Assembly (NCBI RefSeq): GCF_040215725.1
Contig: NZ_CP157969.1
Span: forward strand, 62,001 to 126,000
Direction: 5' to 3'
From: Rhizobium sp. ZPR4
Lineage (GTDB): Bacteria > Pseudomonadota > Alphaproteobacteria > Rhizobiales > Rhizobiaceae
DNA: 64,000 bases
The position numbers and the translations under genes are program-made. Shown in pieces: positions 35,386 to 45,419 of the stretch (position 1 is its first letter; the number at the start of each line of letters is the position of its first letter). Under the pieces are notes generated by a model. The model did no database searches, had not been told where the DNA came from, and saw only the letters and a program-made list of their open reading frames with translations.

Positions 35386-36372
35386 ATGAAATCCGTCAAA
35401 CAAGAAGCTAAGCACGATCCCTTGAAGGTCGGATTCATCCTCGCACGATCATTTACGCTTTCCGCCTTCGCTCTGTTCGTCGATACGCTGAGATTGGCGA
35501 GCGACGAGGCCGACAAATCGGGCAGAGTGCTGGCCGACTGGCAGGTATTGGGTAGCACCCGGCATCTCATCACATCGAGCTGCGGTGTTCAGGTCGCACC
35601 GACGTCGGACTTTATCGACCCAAAGGAATTCCACTACATTGTCGTCGTGGGTGGGCTTTTGAATGCCGACATTACGATCGATCATCAGACCTCCGACTAT
35701 CTGAAGAAGGCCGCAGCCCAGAAGATCCCGCTGATCGGGGTTTGTACCGGCACGTTCATTCTGGCGCGCCTTGGCCTGATGAAAACACACCAGACCTGCG
35801 TCAGCTGGCTGCACTATCAGGCTTACCGGGAGCAATTCCCCGAAAACCCCGTTCGCTCGGATCGCCTGTTCAATCTCGACCGGAGCCGCGGATCATGCGC
35901 GGGCGGAAGCAGCGCCGCCGATATGGCTGCTTTTCTCGTCAGACGGCACATCAGCCGAGATGCAGAACGAAACGCTCTGGAAGTGCTGCAAATCGAGCGC
36001 GCCCGATCCGGGCTGGATATACAGCCGCGCAAGCCACTCGCGATCGAATGCCAGGATCCACGCCTGAAAGCCGTGCTGATCACCATGGAAAGCCATATCG
36101 AGGACGTGGTGCCGACCGAAGAGCTTGCCGCATCGGTCGGCTTATCCCGGCGGCAGCTCGAACGTCTGTTCACCGAAGAAATGAAAACCTCTCCCGGAGC
36201 CGTCTACACCCGCATTCGCATGGAACGGGCCAAGCAGCTGGTTCTCCAGACAGAGGCACCGCTCATTGAAATCGCGCTCGAAGTCGGCTTCGACAGCGCA
36301 TCCCATTTTGCAAGGCTCTTTCGCCGTCTCTTCGGACAATCTCCCACAGAGCTGCGTCGCGCGCATGCCTAA
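35386..36372 (+). CDS. GlxA-type AraC-family regulator with DJ-1/PfpI N-terminal domain
   Basis: A 328-residue regulator. Residues 12-200 form a DJ-1/PfpI-like domain with a Cys in the nucleophile-elbow-like GVCTGTFILARLG. The C-terminal 100 residues hold two helix-turn-helices (TEELAASVGLSRRQLERLF; IALEVGFDSASHFARLFRR). Regulators of this build, such as GbdR and CdhR, control betaine and carnitine catabolism as activators. That supports a quaternary-amine or amino-acid inducer for the adjacent operon. It probably works beside the GntR regulator at the other end. Confidence 0.88.
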   Translation: MKSVKQEAKHDPLKVGFILARSFTLSAFALFVDTLRLASDEADKSGRVLADWQVLGSTRHLITSSCGVQVAPTSDFIDPKEFHYIVVVGGLLNADITIDHQTSDYLKKAAAQKIPLIGVCTGTFILARLGLMKTHQTCVSWLHYQAYREQFPENPVRSDRLFNLDRSRGSCAGGSSAADMAAFLVRRHISRDAERNALEVLQIERARSGLDIQPRKPLAIECQDPRLKAVLITMESHIEDVVPTEELAASVGLSRRQLERLFTEEMKTSPGAVYTRIRMERAKQLVLQTEAPLIEIALEVGFDSASHFARLFRRLFGQSPTELRRAHA

Positions 36373-36505
36373 AGCAGGCGGAGAAACGTGCCGCGCCGAT
36401 GGCTGCCAGCTTCCCTAATGACGTTCCCGATAAGGAGTGAGCGGAGTCCGACAGTCGGTTTCCTGCCGACACGACGCCCATATGCGGATCATGCGCGCAG
36501 CGGCA

Positions 36506-37651
36506 TCATTCAACATCCAGATCGAAGAAATGCTGGGTCGCTAGAGCTGCGGCGCCTCGCGCCCAGGAACCAGGCACCCAATCTGGCAGCAATTCAGGCG
36601 TATTCAAAAAGACATATTTTGCCATCGAACGGCGGATCGGCTCGAGGATCGCCTCGCCAAACTGCATGGCTTCGCCGCCGGCGATGAGAACCTCGGGATC
36701 GAACAGGTTCACCAGATCCGCCACGTGACGCCCGATCAACTCTCCAGCTTCTGCCATGACCTCGAGAGCAGTCGCATCGCCGCCATCGATCGCCGCTGCG
36801 AATTCGTCGCGATTGGCCTTAGCGCCTCGGCGCCGACCCCACTCCTCGATCATCGGCGCCTCGGCTGCGTGAGCCTGAAGGCAGCCCCGTCTCCCGCATT
36901 CGCAAAGCCGTCCGCCGGGAACCGTGATGATGTGACCGAGCTTTCCGGCCAGGCCATGGCTTCCGTGATAGATTTCTCCACCCATAACAAGCGATGATCC
37001 GACACCGGTGCCGACTGCGATCGTCGCGAAATTGCTGTAGTTGCGGCCGGCGCCGAAGAGCCGCTGAGCAACGGTGAAGGCGCTGATGTCGTCATCGATC
37101 CAGACAGGGATATGAACCCGTTCACGCAGCAGTTCGGGAAAGGCGAGATTACGCCAGCCAAAGCGCGGGCTCTGCACGCAGATGCCTTTGACCGCATCCA
37201 CCTCGCCGGGAATGGAAACGCCGACGCCCATAACCGGCGAGCCGGTACGGCCGGCATCGGCCAGAAGCTTCGGGATCGCCGTCGCGATGGCCTCGACCAT
37301 CGTTTGCGGCAACGTGTCCCGCACAGGCATCTCGAAGGAAGCGATCGGCGTCGTGGCGAGGTCGGTCAGGACACAATCGATACTGTCGTGGCGAAGCTTG
37401 AACCCGACAGCCAGATGGCCGCCATAGTTGATATCGACTGGTACGGGCCGGCGCCCGGTTGCGCCCGTCTGCGCTTTTCCTTCGACGACGAGCCCCTCCT
37501 CGATCAGTTCCGTGACCACGAAGGTCACTGCCGCCGGACTGAGGCCCGTCACCGTGGCGATTTCGGCACGCGGCATTGCCCCGCGGTTTCGCAGCAGGTT
37601 GAGGATGAGCCGCCGGTTGAGGGCTCGAGAGGTACTAGGGTTGCCGCGCAC
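36506..37651 (-). CDS. ROK-family transcriptional repressor
   Basis: A 381-residue NagC/Mlc-like regulator. The winged HTH is at residues 10-65 (SRALNRRLILNLLRNRGAMP, then GLSPAAVTFVVTELI), followed by a ROK sugar-binding domain with the zinc motif CECGRRGCLQAHA. The start is a GTG at 37651 with AAAGGA upstream. It diverges from the sugar transporter and beta-galactosidase operon and is the likely repressor, released by a sugar such as galactose or allolactose-like ligands. Confidence 0.88.
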   Translation of the reverse strand: MRGNPSTSRALNRRLILNLLRNRGAMPRAEIATVTGLSPAAVTFVVTELIEEGLVVEGKAQTGATGRRPVPVDINYGGHLAVGFKLRHDSIDCVLTDLATTPIASFEMPVRDTLPQTMVEAIATAIPKLLADAGRTGSPVMGVGVSIPGEVDAVKGICVQSPRFGWRNLAFPELLRERVHIPVWIDDDISAFTVAQRLFGAGRNYSNFATIAVGTGVGSSLVMGGEIYHGSHGLAGKLGHIITVPGGRLCECGRRGCLQAHAAEAPMIEEWGRRRGAKANRDEFAAAIDGGDATALEVMAEAGELIGRHVADLVNLFDPEVLIAGGEAMQFGEAILEPIRRSMAKYVFLNTPELLPDWVPGSWARGAAALATQHFFDLDVE

Positions 37652-37663
37652 GGTGATCCTTTA

Positions 37664-37680
37664 AATTTATTTTGTAAATT
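37664..37680. promoter_or_regulatory. candidate ROK operator in the divergent promoter region
   Basis: AATTTA-TTTTG-TAAATT, an inverted repeat in an AT-rich patch just upstream of the ribosome site of the ROK gene. NagC/Mlc-type regulators bind AT-rich dyads of similar form. A site here would mean autoregulation. Confidence 0.45.
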
Positions 37681-37738
37681 AACTATTGTTGCTTCCCGGA
37701 AGATACGGTATGCAATAGCACATGGCAATGGAGGAATG

Positions 37739-37762
37739 TCCGCTTGTATCAACGCAAGCGGA
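37739..37762. promoter_or_regulatory. inverted repeat upstream of the sugar-binding-protein gene
   Basis: TCCGCTTG-TATCAACG-CAAGCGGA, perfect eight-base arms, 90 bases before the binding-protein start. It may be an operator or a leader hairpin for the sugar operon. Confidence 0.4.
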
Positions 37763-37851
37763 AAGGCCGGTTTATTGCGTAATTTCTGAAGGTTAGCGGC
37801 TGCTCATATCGGTGGGCGGGCCAGGATTTGATGTGCCTCGGGAGGAAAAAG

Positions 37852-39129
37852 ATGGCATCGAAGAACGAACTTTCACTCATCAATGCAATCAGGGCGTCTC
37901 GGCGCCAGTTTATGATTGGCACGGGCGCTGCCCTGGCTGCCACGGCTCTTTATCGTCCGGCAATTGCCAATGGCGGCGAAGTGACGATCATTTCGGATAT
38001 CGGCAATGCCGACCAGCGGGCCGTCCTTGACCGCATTGCTGCTGATTTTACCAAGAAGACGGGGACGAAAGTTACCATCAACAATATGGATCACGAGGCC
38101 CACAAGACGGCTATCCGCAGCTATCTCGTCGTCGGCGCCCCTGATATCTGCTTCTGGTTCTCCGGCAATCGAATGAAGGCTTTCGTCGATCGCGGGCTGT
38201 TCGACGACATTTCCGACCTGTTCGTGAAGGAAGGCTACAGCGACAAGCTGGGCGCCACCATGACGGCCGTCACCGTCAACGGCAAGCAGTACGGCCTGCC
38301 GCTTGGCGGTATTCTCTGGGGCCTTTTCTATCGCAAGGACGTTTTCGCCGAGAAGGGCTGGACGGCGCCGAAGAACTGGGACGACTTCCTGAAATTCGGC
38401 GAGGCGGCGAAGTCCGCCGGCATGACCCCGATCAGCATGGGCACAAAGGAACTGTGGCCGACCGGCGGCTGGTTCGATCACATGAACCTGCGCATCAACG
38501 GTCTCGACAAGCACCTCGCCCTTATGGAAGGCAAGATCCCCTATACCGACCCGATGCTGAAGCCGGTCTTCGACAAATGGGAAGAGCTCATCAAGGCCAA
38601 TTTCTTCTCCGCAAGCGGCCCATCCTTCGGCTGGGAACAGGCGGGCGCGGCTCTCGCACAGAAGAAGGCAGCGATGATGGATCTCGGAGGCTTCATCAAG
38701 TCCGCCTTCCCGGCAGGCGACGAGGCCCAGATTGCCTTCGCCCCCTTCCCGGAAATCGTATCCGGTGTCGAACGCTATGAGGACTTCTCGGTCAACTCGG
38801 TGCATATCCCGGCCAAGGCGAAGAACCGGCAAGGTGCGCGCGATTTTCTCGCCTATTTCTATCAGCCGGAAAACCTCGGCGCATTCCTCGAAGCCGAAGG
38901 CACCATTCCGCCGCGCAACGATTGCCCGCCGAGCAAGGATCCCTTGGTCAACATCGCCGTAGAGTCGCTCAAGACCGTGAAGGGAACGTCGCAATATTAT
39001 GACCGCGACACCGATCCAGACATGGCGCAGGACGGCATGAAGGGCTTCCAGGAGTTCACGGTCAAGCCCGAGCGGCGCGACCAGATCCTGGCGCGGCTCG
39101 AAAAGACCCGCGCGCGCATTTTCAAATAG
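37852..39129 (+). CDS. sugar ABC transporter substrate-binding protein (family 1), Tat-exported
   Basis: A 425-residue sugar-binding protein. A twin-arginine signal, SRRQFMIGTGAAL, lies near residues 20-32 and ends around PAIANG. The mature part has the type 1 fold (VTIISDIGNADQRAVLD; YGLPLGGILWGLFYRKD). The ATG at 37852 has GGAGG seven bases upstream. With two permeases, an ATPase and a beta-galactosidase downstream, the ligand is probably a beta-galactoside. Confidence 0.9.
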   Translation: MASKNELSLINAIRASRRQFMIGTGAALAATALYRPAIANGGEVTIISDIGNADQRAVLDRIAADFTKKTGTKVTINNMDHEAHKTAIRSYLVVGAPDICFWFSGNRMKAFVDRGLFDDISDLFVKEGYSDKLGATMTAVTVNGKQYGLPLGGILWGLFYRKDVFAEKGWTAPKNWDDFLKFGEAAKSAGMTPISMGTKELWPTGGWFDHMNLRINGLDKHLALMEGKIPYTDPMLKPVFDKWEELIKANFFSASGPSFGWEQAGAALAQKKAAMMDLGGFIKSAFPAGDEAQIAFAPFPEIVSGVERYEDFSVNSVHIPAKAKNRQGARDFLAYFYQPENLGAFLEAEGTIPPRNDCPPSKDPLVNIAVESLKTVKGTSQYYDRDTDPDMAQDGMKGFQEFTVKPERRDQILARLEKTRARIFK

Positions 39130-39143
39130 TCCTCCCGGACCAA

Positions 39144-39189
39144 GGCGCGGCGGGCCAGGAGTCTTGCGGCCCGTTGCTCCCGCCGCGCC
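39144..39189 (+). terminator. long GC hairpin between binding protein and permease
   Basis: GGCGCGGCGGG at 39144-39154 pairs perfectly with CCCGCCGCGCC at 39179-39189 across a 24-base loop. It follows the binding-protein gene by 14 bases and probably sets the binding-protein to permease ratio. Confidence 0.65.
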
Positions 39190-39249
39190 CATCTTCAAGA
39201 TGTGCGCCTCCCGAGGCGCCGAGAACTATCGAACCAAGAAGTCTGAGCC

Positions 39250-40125
39250 ATGTGGAAAAAACACAGGAACTGGCTGACGCCTGTCCTCTTCATTGTGCCG
39301 GGATGCATCCTGTTCGGAACGATCATCATCGCTTCCTCGGTGGAATCGATCTGGATATCGTTCTTCGATTGGGACGGTGTCGGGCAGAAGGCCTGGGTGG
39401 GATTGGCAAACTATTCAGAACTCTTTGCCGATCCGCAATTCTACGTCTCGCTGAAGAACAACATCATCTGGCTCGTCATGTTCATGGCGGCACCGCCGCT
39501 CGGGCTGGCGCTGGCACTCCTCGTCAACCAGCAGATCGCCGGCATGCGGATCTTGAAGTCGCTCTTCTTCATTCCGCTCGTGCTTGCGACCGTCACGGTC
39601 GGCGTCGTCTTCGGCTGGGTCTATGATCCGAATTACGGGCTTCTTGCTCTCATCTTCGGTCTTTTCGGCGCAACGGCGCCTGCCTTGCTCGCCGACGAGC
39701 ATTTCGTCACCTTCGCCGTGGTCGCAGCCGCGCTCTGGCCGCAGATCGCCTTTTGCATGGTGCTTTTTCTCGCCGGCCTCAACAATCTGAGCTCTGACAT
39801 CATCGGAGCCGGACGTGTCGATGGCGCGCGCGGCTGGAACATGCTCTGGCACGTCGTGTTGCCGCAGTTGCGTCAGGTAGGTTTCATCGCCCTTGCCGTT
39901 ACCGTCGTCGGCGCATTGCGGTCCTTCGACATGATTGCAGTGATGACATCTGGCGGCCCCTTCGGCTCGTCGGAGGTCCTGGCCTACCAGATGTACGAGC
40001 AGTCGATCTTCTCATACCGGTTCGGCTATGGCGCAGCGATTGCCACCATCCTCTTCGCAATCATGATCGTTTTCATCACTTGGTATCTGCGCGTCATGGT
40101 GCGCATGGAACGGGAGACACGCTGA
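39250..40125 (+). CDS. sugar ABC transporter permease (MalF-like)
   Basis: A 291-residue inner-membrane permease with about six membrane segments and the loop GAGRVDGARGWNMLWHVVLP for the ATPase. Its stop and the next ATG overlap as TGATG, so the two permeases are translated together. Part of the beta-galactoside import set. Confidence 0.88.
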   Translation: MWKKHRNWLTPVLFIVPGCILFGTIIIASSVESIWISFFDWDGVGQKAWVGLANYSELFADPQFYVSLKNNIIWLVMFMAAPPLGLALALLVNQQIAGMRILKSLFFIPLVLATVTVGVVFGWVYDPNYGLLALIFGLFGATAPALLADEHFVTFAVVAAALWPQIAFCMVLFLAGLNNLSSDIIGAGRVDGARGWNMLWHVVLPQLRQVGFIALAVTVVGALRSFDMIAVMTSGGPFGSSEVLAYQMYEQSIFSYRFGYGAAIATILFAIMIVFITWYLRVMVRMERETR

Positions 40126-40976
40126 TGTATCCTCGCCCCATTCCCGAAGAAAAGCCCGCGCTTCGCGGCCTTTATGCCGGCTTCGTCGGCCTCATCCTCA
40201 TATTGTGGCTGCTACCGCTCTTTGCCGTCATGCTGACAGCCTCCAAGACGGCCGATGAGATCATGGCCGGCAAATACTGGACTTGGCCCGAGCACTTCAA
40301 TCTGTTCGAGAACTTCCAGTCGGTCTTCCAGCAGACGAACATGTGGGGCTACTTCATCAACAGCCTCATCATCACCCTGCCTTCCGTATTGCTGGTTCTC
40401 GTGTTCTCGACGCTGACCGGCTATGTGCTCGCCCGCTATAATTTTCGTGGCAATGCGCTGCTCTTCTCGCTTTTCGTCGGCGGCAACTTCCTGCCTGCGC
40501 AGATCATGATGATCCCGGTACGCGATCTCATGGTCTCGGTCGGCCTATACGACACCTATTTCGCGTTGATCATCTTCCACGTCGCCTTCCAGACCGGCTT
40601 TGCGACCCTGTTCATGCGCAATTTCATCGCGGCTCTGCCCGACGAATTGTTCCAGGCGGCGCGCGCGGAAGGCGCCTCCCCCTGGCAGACAATGCGCCAT
40701 GTCGTCATACCGCTGATGCGGCCGGCGCTCGCAGCATTGGCGATCCTGATCTTCACCTTCGTCTGGAACGATTATTTCTGGGCGATCGTGCTCACCCAGA
40801 GCGATGTCGTGAAGCCGGTGACCGCAGGGTTGAACAACCTCAGAGGCGAATGGACGTCTGCCTGGAATATCGTGGCAGCGGCAACATTGTTCGTCGCCGT
40901 TCCGCCGGTCCTAATGTTCTTCCTGATGCAAAAACATTTCATCGCGGGCCTGACCATGGGCGCCGTCAAGGGCTGA
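40125..40976 (+). CDS. sugar ABC transporter permease (MalG-like)
   Basis: A 283-residue permease. The N-terminal first segment LILILWLLPLFAVMLTA is followed by about five more and the loop AARAEGASPWQTMRHVVIP. The start is the ATG at 40125, overlapping the previous stop; the upstream open frame is a shadow. It pairs with the MalF-like protein. Confidence 0.88.
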   Translation: MYPRPIPEEKPALRGLYAGFVGLILILWLLPLFAVMLTASKTADEIMAGKYWTWPEHFNLFENFQSVFQQTNMWGYFINSLIITLPSVLLVLVFSTLTGYVLARYNFRGNALLFSLFVGGNFLPAQIMMIPVRDLMVSVGLYDTYFALIIFHVAFQTGFATLFMRNFIAALPDELFQAARAEGASPWQTMRHVVIPLMRPALAALAILIFTFVWNDYFWAIVLTQSDVVKPVTAGLNNLRGEWTSAWNIVAAATLFVAVPPVLMFFLMQKHFIAGLTMGAVKG

Positions 40977-41015
40977 CGCGCGCCGCACCGTTTGAGACGA
41001 TTTGGAGTATCATTC

Positions 41016-42167
<1,152 letters not shown>

Positions 42168-42184
42168 AGAAAGCTTGTGATCTC

Positions 42185-44326
42185 ATGAAAGTTTTGGAAA
42201 GAAAGCCGCTCTCGGTCTGGCGGACGCTCAATCTCGACGGCTTCATGGTCGGCGTGCCGCATTATCCCGAACATGTCGACGAGAGCTATTGGGATCGCGA
42301 TGCCGAACGCATGGCAGCTGCCGGTTTCAACGCCGTTCGCATGGCGGAGTTCGCCTGGCACATCATGGAGCCGCATGAAGACCATTTCGACTTCTCGCTC
42401 TTCGACAAGGCGATTGCCGGCCTTGCCAAGCACGGCATCAAGACCATTCTCTGCACGCCGACGGCAACGCCGCCGCGCTGGCTGACGGCAAAATATCCGG
42501 AAGTCCTGCGCGTCGATGCCAATGGCAGGCAGGCAAGCCATGGATCGCGCCAGCATTGCGACACGACGAGCCCGGTGTTGCGCGTGCACAGCCAGCGCAT
42601 CACCCGCGCCATGGCCGAACATTACCGCGACAATCCTCACGTCATCGGCTGGCAGACGGATAACGAGCTGAACACGACGACCTCCGAAAGCTACTCGCCA
42701 TCGGCGCTCATCGAATTCCAGAAGTTCTGCCGCGCCAAGTACGAAACGATCGAAGCTCTGAACTTTGCCTGGGGCGGCGACTTCTGGGCAACGGCCTATC
42801 AGACATTCGACCAGATCGTCTTCCCGAAGCCGATGAACCCGTCCTTCTCGAGCCCCGGCCATGTGCAGGACTATCACCGCTTCCTTGCCTTCGCGACGGC
42901 CCTCTTCCAGCACGATCAGGTGGAGATCCTGAGAGCCACCAATTCCGAATGGTTCATCTTCCACAATCTCGGCAACCTTGCCGACATCGATTTCCGCGGC
43001 CAGTTCGGCCAGGATCTCGATTTCATCGGCTTCGACATCTATCCGTTCCTCTATGACGAGATGCGCCGTGGCGGCGGCCATGCGATCACGCAGGCTTTTC
43101 ATCTCGACCAATGCCGGGCTTATTCCGGCAATTTCATCGTTCCCGAACAGGCCTCCGGCCTCGGCAGCCAGCCGGGCTTTTCCTCCTCCGTGCCGGAACC
43201 TGGCGAGATGCGCCGCATGGCGATGACTTCCGTTTCGCGCGGCGCTGACGGTCTGATGTTCTTCCGCTGGCGGCCGGCGCATTTCGGCGCAGAAATCTAC
43301 TGGAACGGCATTATCGACCACGATGACGTTCCACGCCGCCGTTACGAGGAAGCCAAGCAATTCGCATCGGACATCCGCAAGATCGAGGACAAGTTGCTCG
43401 GCACCACCGTCCGCATGGATATTGCCATCGCCGGCGCGGATTTCGACAATCAGGAAGCCTACAAGACCTATGCAATCGGCCTGCCAAGCCCGATGCAGGA
43501 TGCCGCCCATCTGCACCGCGCGTGCTACCAGGCCGGTATCGCCTGCGGCTTCATCCATCCGGAAGATGATCTCTCGCGCGTCAAGGCGCTCTATGTTCCC
43601 CATTGGGTCATGTGGAAGGAAGAGTGGTCGCCAGCAGTGGAGAAGTTCGTCGCCGATGGCGGCACGCTCATCCTGTCGGCTATGACGGGAACCCGCGACG
43701 ACAACAACCACATCATCCGCACCCAGGCACCGGGCAAGGCGCTCTCGGAGCTTTCGGGGGTGCATGTCTATGAATTCGGTCCGGTCTCCGCCCCAGGAGC
43801 GGATGGGCTGTTTACCGGCTTCCGCGAGGGCGGCATTGGTGGTCACCAGCCGTCGCCACGTCCGGCGGCAACCTCCGCTTCGCGCAAATATGCCTACACG
43901 ATCGGCAATCGTCAGCTGGAAGCCGGCCATCTCTACGAGAAGCTGGAGACAACAGCGGACACGGAAACTGTTGGCCGCTGGTCCGATCGCTTCCTCGAAG
44001 GCACGCCAATGTTGACGTGCCGCCGGCATGGCAATGGCCAGGTCTACTACCTCGGCACCTATCTCACCGCGCCGCTTGCGGAGGTCATTCGCGAGCTTCT
44101 CGTCAGCAAGGGTGTTGCCGTACCACTAGTGCAGGATCTGCCTAATGGTGTCGAAGTGTCCCTGCGCGAAGGTGACAGCAGGAAGCTGCTGTTCGTGCTC
44201 AATACGGAGCATGAAACGAAGATCGTCAATCTGCCGTCCGGTACCGACCTGCTGACCGGCAAAGCCATATCGGGCATGACTGAACTCGCCGGCTACGGCG
44301 TATTGGTGATCGAGCAATCGGCCTGA
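42185..44326 (+). CDS. beta-galactosidase, glycoside hydrolase family 42
   Basis: A 713-residue cytosolic GH42 enzyme hydrolysing beta-galactosides. The acid/base Glu is in GWQTDNELNTT near residue 160, and the nucleophile Glu in FIVPEQASG near residue 320. Early landmarks include GVPHYPEHVD and MAEFAWHIMEP. The remaining length holds the trimerisation and C-terminal beta domains (LEGTPMLTCRRHGNGQVYYLG). It closes the transporter operon and would release galactose from the imported sugar. GH42 enzymes often act on plant-derived galactosides. Confidence 0.92.
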   Translation: MKVLERKPLSVWRTLNLDGFMVGVPHYPEHVDESYWDRDAERMAAAGFNAVRMAEFAWHIMEPHEDHFDFSLFDKAIAGLAKHGIKTILCTPTATPPRWLTAKYPEVLRVDANGRQASHGSRQHCDTTSPVLRVHSQRITRAMAEHYRDNPHVIGWQTDNELNTTTSESYSPSALIEFQKFCRAKYETIEALNFAWGGDFWATAYQTFDQIVFPKPMNPSFSSPGHVQDYHRFLAFATALFQHDQVEILRATNSEWFIFHNLGNLADIDFRGQFGQDLDFIGFDIYPFLYDEMRRGGGHAITQAFHLDQCRAYSGNFIVPEQASGLGSQPGFSSSVPEPGEMRRMAMTSVSRGADGLMFFRWRPAHFGAEIYWNGIIDHDDVPRRRYEEAKQFASDIRKIEDKLLGTTVRMDIAIAGADFDNQEAYKTYAIGLPSPMQDAAHLHRACYQAGIACGFIHPEDDLSRVKALYVPHWVMWKEEWSPAVEKFVADGGTLILSAMTGTRDDNNHIIRTQAPGKALSELSGVHVYEFGPVSAPGADGLFTGFREGGIGGHQPSPRPAATSASRKYAYTIGNRQLEAGHLYEKLETTADTETVGRWSDRFLEGTPMLTCRRHGNGQVYYLGTYLTAPLAEVIRELLVSKGVAVPLVQDLPNGVEVSLREGDSRKLLFVLNTEHETKIVNLPSGTDLLTGKAISGMTELAGYGVLVIEQSA

Positions 44327-44358
44327 CATCGCCCATGATATCTACGGCGCCGGGAATG

Positions 44359-44378
44359 AAACTTCGGCGCCGAAGTTT
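44359..44378. terminator. perfect 20-base palindrome between convergent genes
   Basis: AAACTTCGGC followed directly by GCCGAAGTTT, with one further T. It lies between the convergent beta-galactosidase and AroE-like genes, so a bidirectional terminator is most likely. Confidence 0.6.
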
Positions 44379-44411
44379 TGGAATTTAGATTCTTCGATCA
44401 CTGATCGGCAT

Positions 44412-45281
44412 CTAGGCGCGCAGCGAATTGAAGTGCTGCATCATACGCTCGGCCGTCGGTCGGATACCGGTGAACAGCTCGAACGCCTTCACCGCCTGGA
44501 ATACCGCCATGCCGCCGCCGTCGAGAACATGGCACCCTGTCTGCCGAGCGAGTTTCACCAACTCGGTCTCGATCGGGAAATAGACGATTTCTGCGACCCA
44601 AAGACGATCGGATAGAAGTTGCGCGTCGAGCGGCAGCCCGGGATGAGCGGCCATGCCGGTCGGCGTTGCATGAACCAGACCATCAGCTGCATCCAGTGCC
44701 ACGGCAAGGTCATGACCAATCGAGAAACGGCAAGCGCCATGTGCTGGCTGCAGCTGATCCACGAGAGCCTGCGCGCGCAAGGGGTCGAGATCGAATATCT
44801 CTATGGACTGCGCGCCCATTTCAGCCACCGCATGGGCAACGGCAACGCCGGCGCCGCCAGCGCCCAGCTGCACAACGTGATCGAGTGAAACCCCGGTCAA
44901 TCCGCGCCGGAAACTTTCGGCAAATCCCCACCAATCGGTATTGTGGCCGATCCTGCGCTGCCCATCAAAAATGATCGTGTTGATGGATCGCAGTGTCTGA
45001 GCATCAGGCGACAATTCATCCACCAGTGCCACGGCCGCCTGCTTACAAGGATGGGTGATGTTGAGGCCGGCAAAGCCCTGCGCCTCGGCTTCATCGACGA
45101 GAGCCGGAAGGTCCGATACGGAGAGGCCGCGTATATCAAGGTCGATGAGGTCATAGCGATAGGACAGGCCGCAATGTTCGCCCTCGCGCATATGCATAGC
45201 CGGCGTCAGCGAGCGGCCTATCCCGGCACCGATCAATCCGACATGAAGTTGACGAGGAACAATGGCAGCTTGAGTGTTCAA
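44412..45281 (-). CDS. aroE: shikimate/quinate dehydrogenase (AroE family, catabolic type)
   Basis: A 289-residue dehydrogenase. The substrate motif GRSLTPAMH, the catalytic Lys in NITHPCK and the cofactor loop LGAGGAGVAVAHAV are present. The second strand ends FDLDPLRAQ, where NADP-specific AroE has N-R-T; the acidic residue suggests NAD use, as in catabolic shikimate or quinate dehydrogenases. The start is a TTG with GGGAGGAAAG upstream. It has its own promoter with the same operator as the transporter operon next to it. Confidence 0.87.
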   Translation of the reverse strand: MNTQAAIVPRQLHVGLIGAGIGRSLTPAMHMREGEHCGLSYRYDLIDLDIRGLSVSDLPALVDEAEAQGFAGLNITHPCKQAAVALVDELSPDAQTLRSINTIIFDGQRRIGHNTDWWGFAESFRRGLTGVSLDHVVQLGAGGAGVAVAHAVAEMGAQSIEIFDLDPLRAQALVDQLQPAHGACRFSIGHDLAVALDAADGLVHATPTGMAAHPGLPLDAQLLSDRLWVAEIVYFPIETELVKLARQTGCHVLDGGGMAVFQAVKAFELFTGIRPTAERMMQHFNSLRA

Positions 45282-45331
45282 TCTTTCCTCCCGAACAGCA
45301 AAACCAAGCCATGCTGCAGGCTTGTCCGCAA

Positions 45332-45358
45332 AATGTACGAACTAGTACGTAAAGTCAA
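45332..45358 (-). promoter_or_regulatory. promoter of the aroE-like gene
   Basis: On the minus strand TTGACT (45353-45358) is followed after 15 bases by TACATT (45332-45337). The TetR-type palindrome at 45337-45350 fills the spacer. The spacing is short of ideal, so the exact -10 is uncertain. Confidence 0.5.
45337..45350. promoter_or_regulatory. TetR-type operator, copy 1
   Basis: ACGAACTAGTACGT, a 14-base palindrome with one mismatched pair, differing by one base from the perfect copy at 49643-49656. It lies 56 bases upstream of the aroE-like start and overlaps the promoter spacer. Confidence 0.7.
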
Positions 45359-45419
45359 TATAAGACGCGCTTCCAGGCCTCCGGGAAACGTCGGTCCCAA
45401 TCAAGCGGCTCTGGCACCG

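Noticed and set aside
37873..39198. 441-residue open frame antisense to the sugar-binding protein
   Set aside because: The plus-strand gene has a Tat signal, ribosome site and operon partners; the antisense frame has none.
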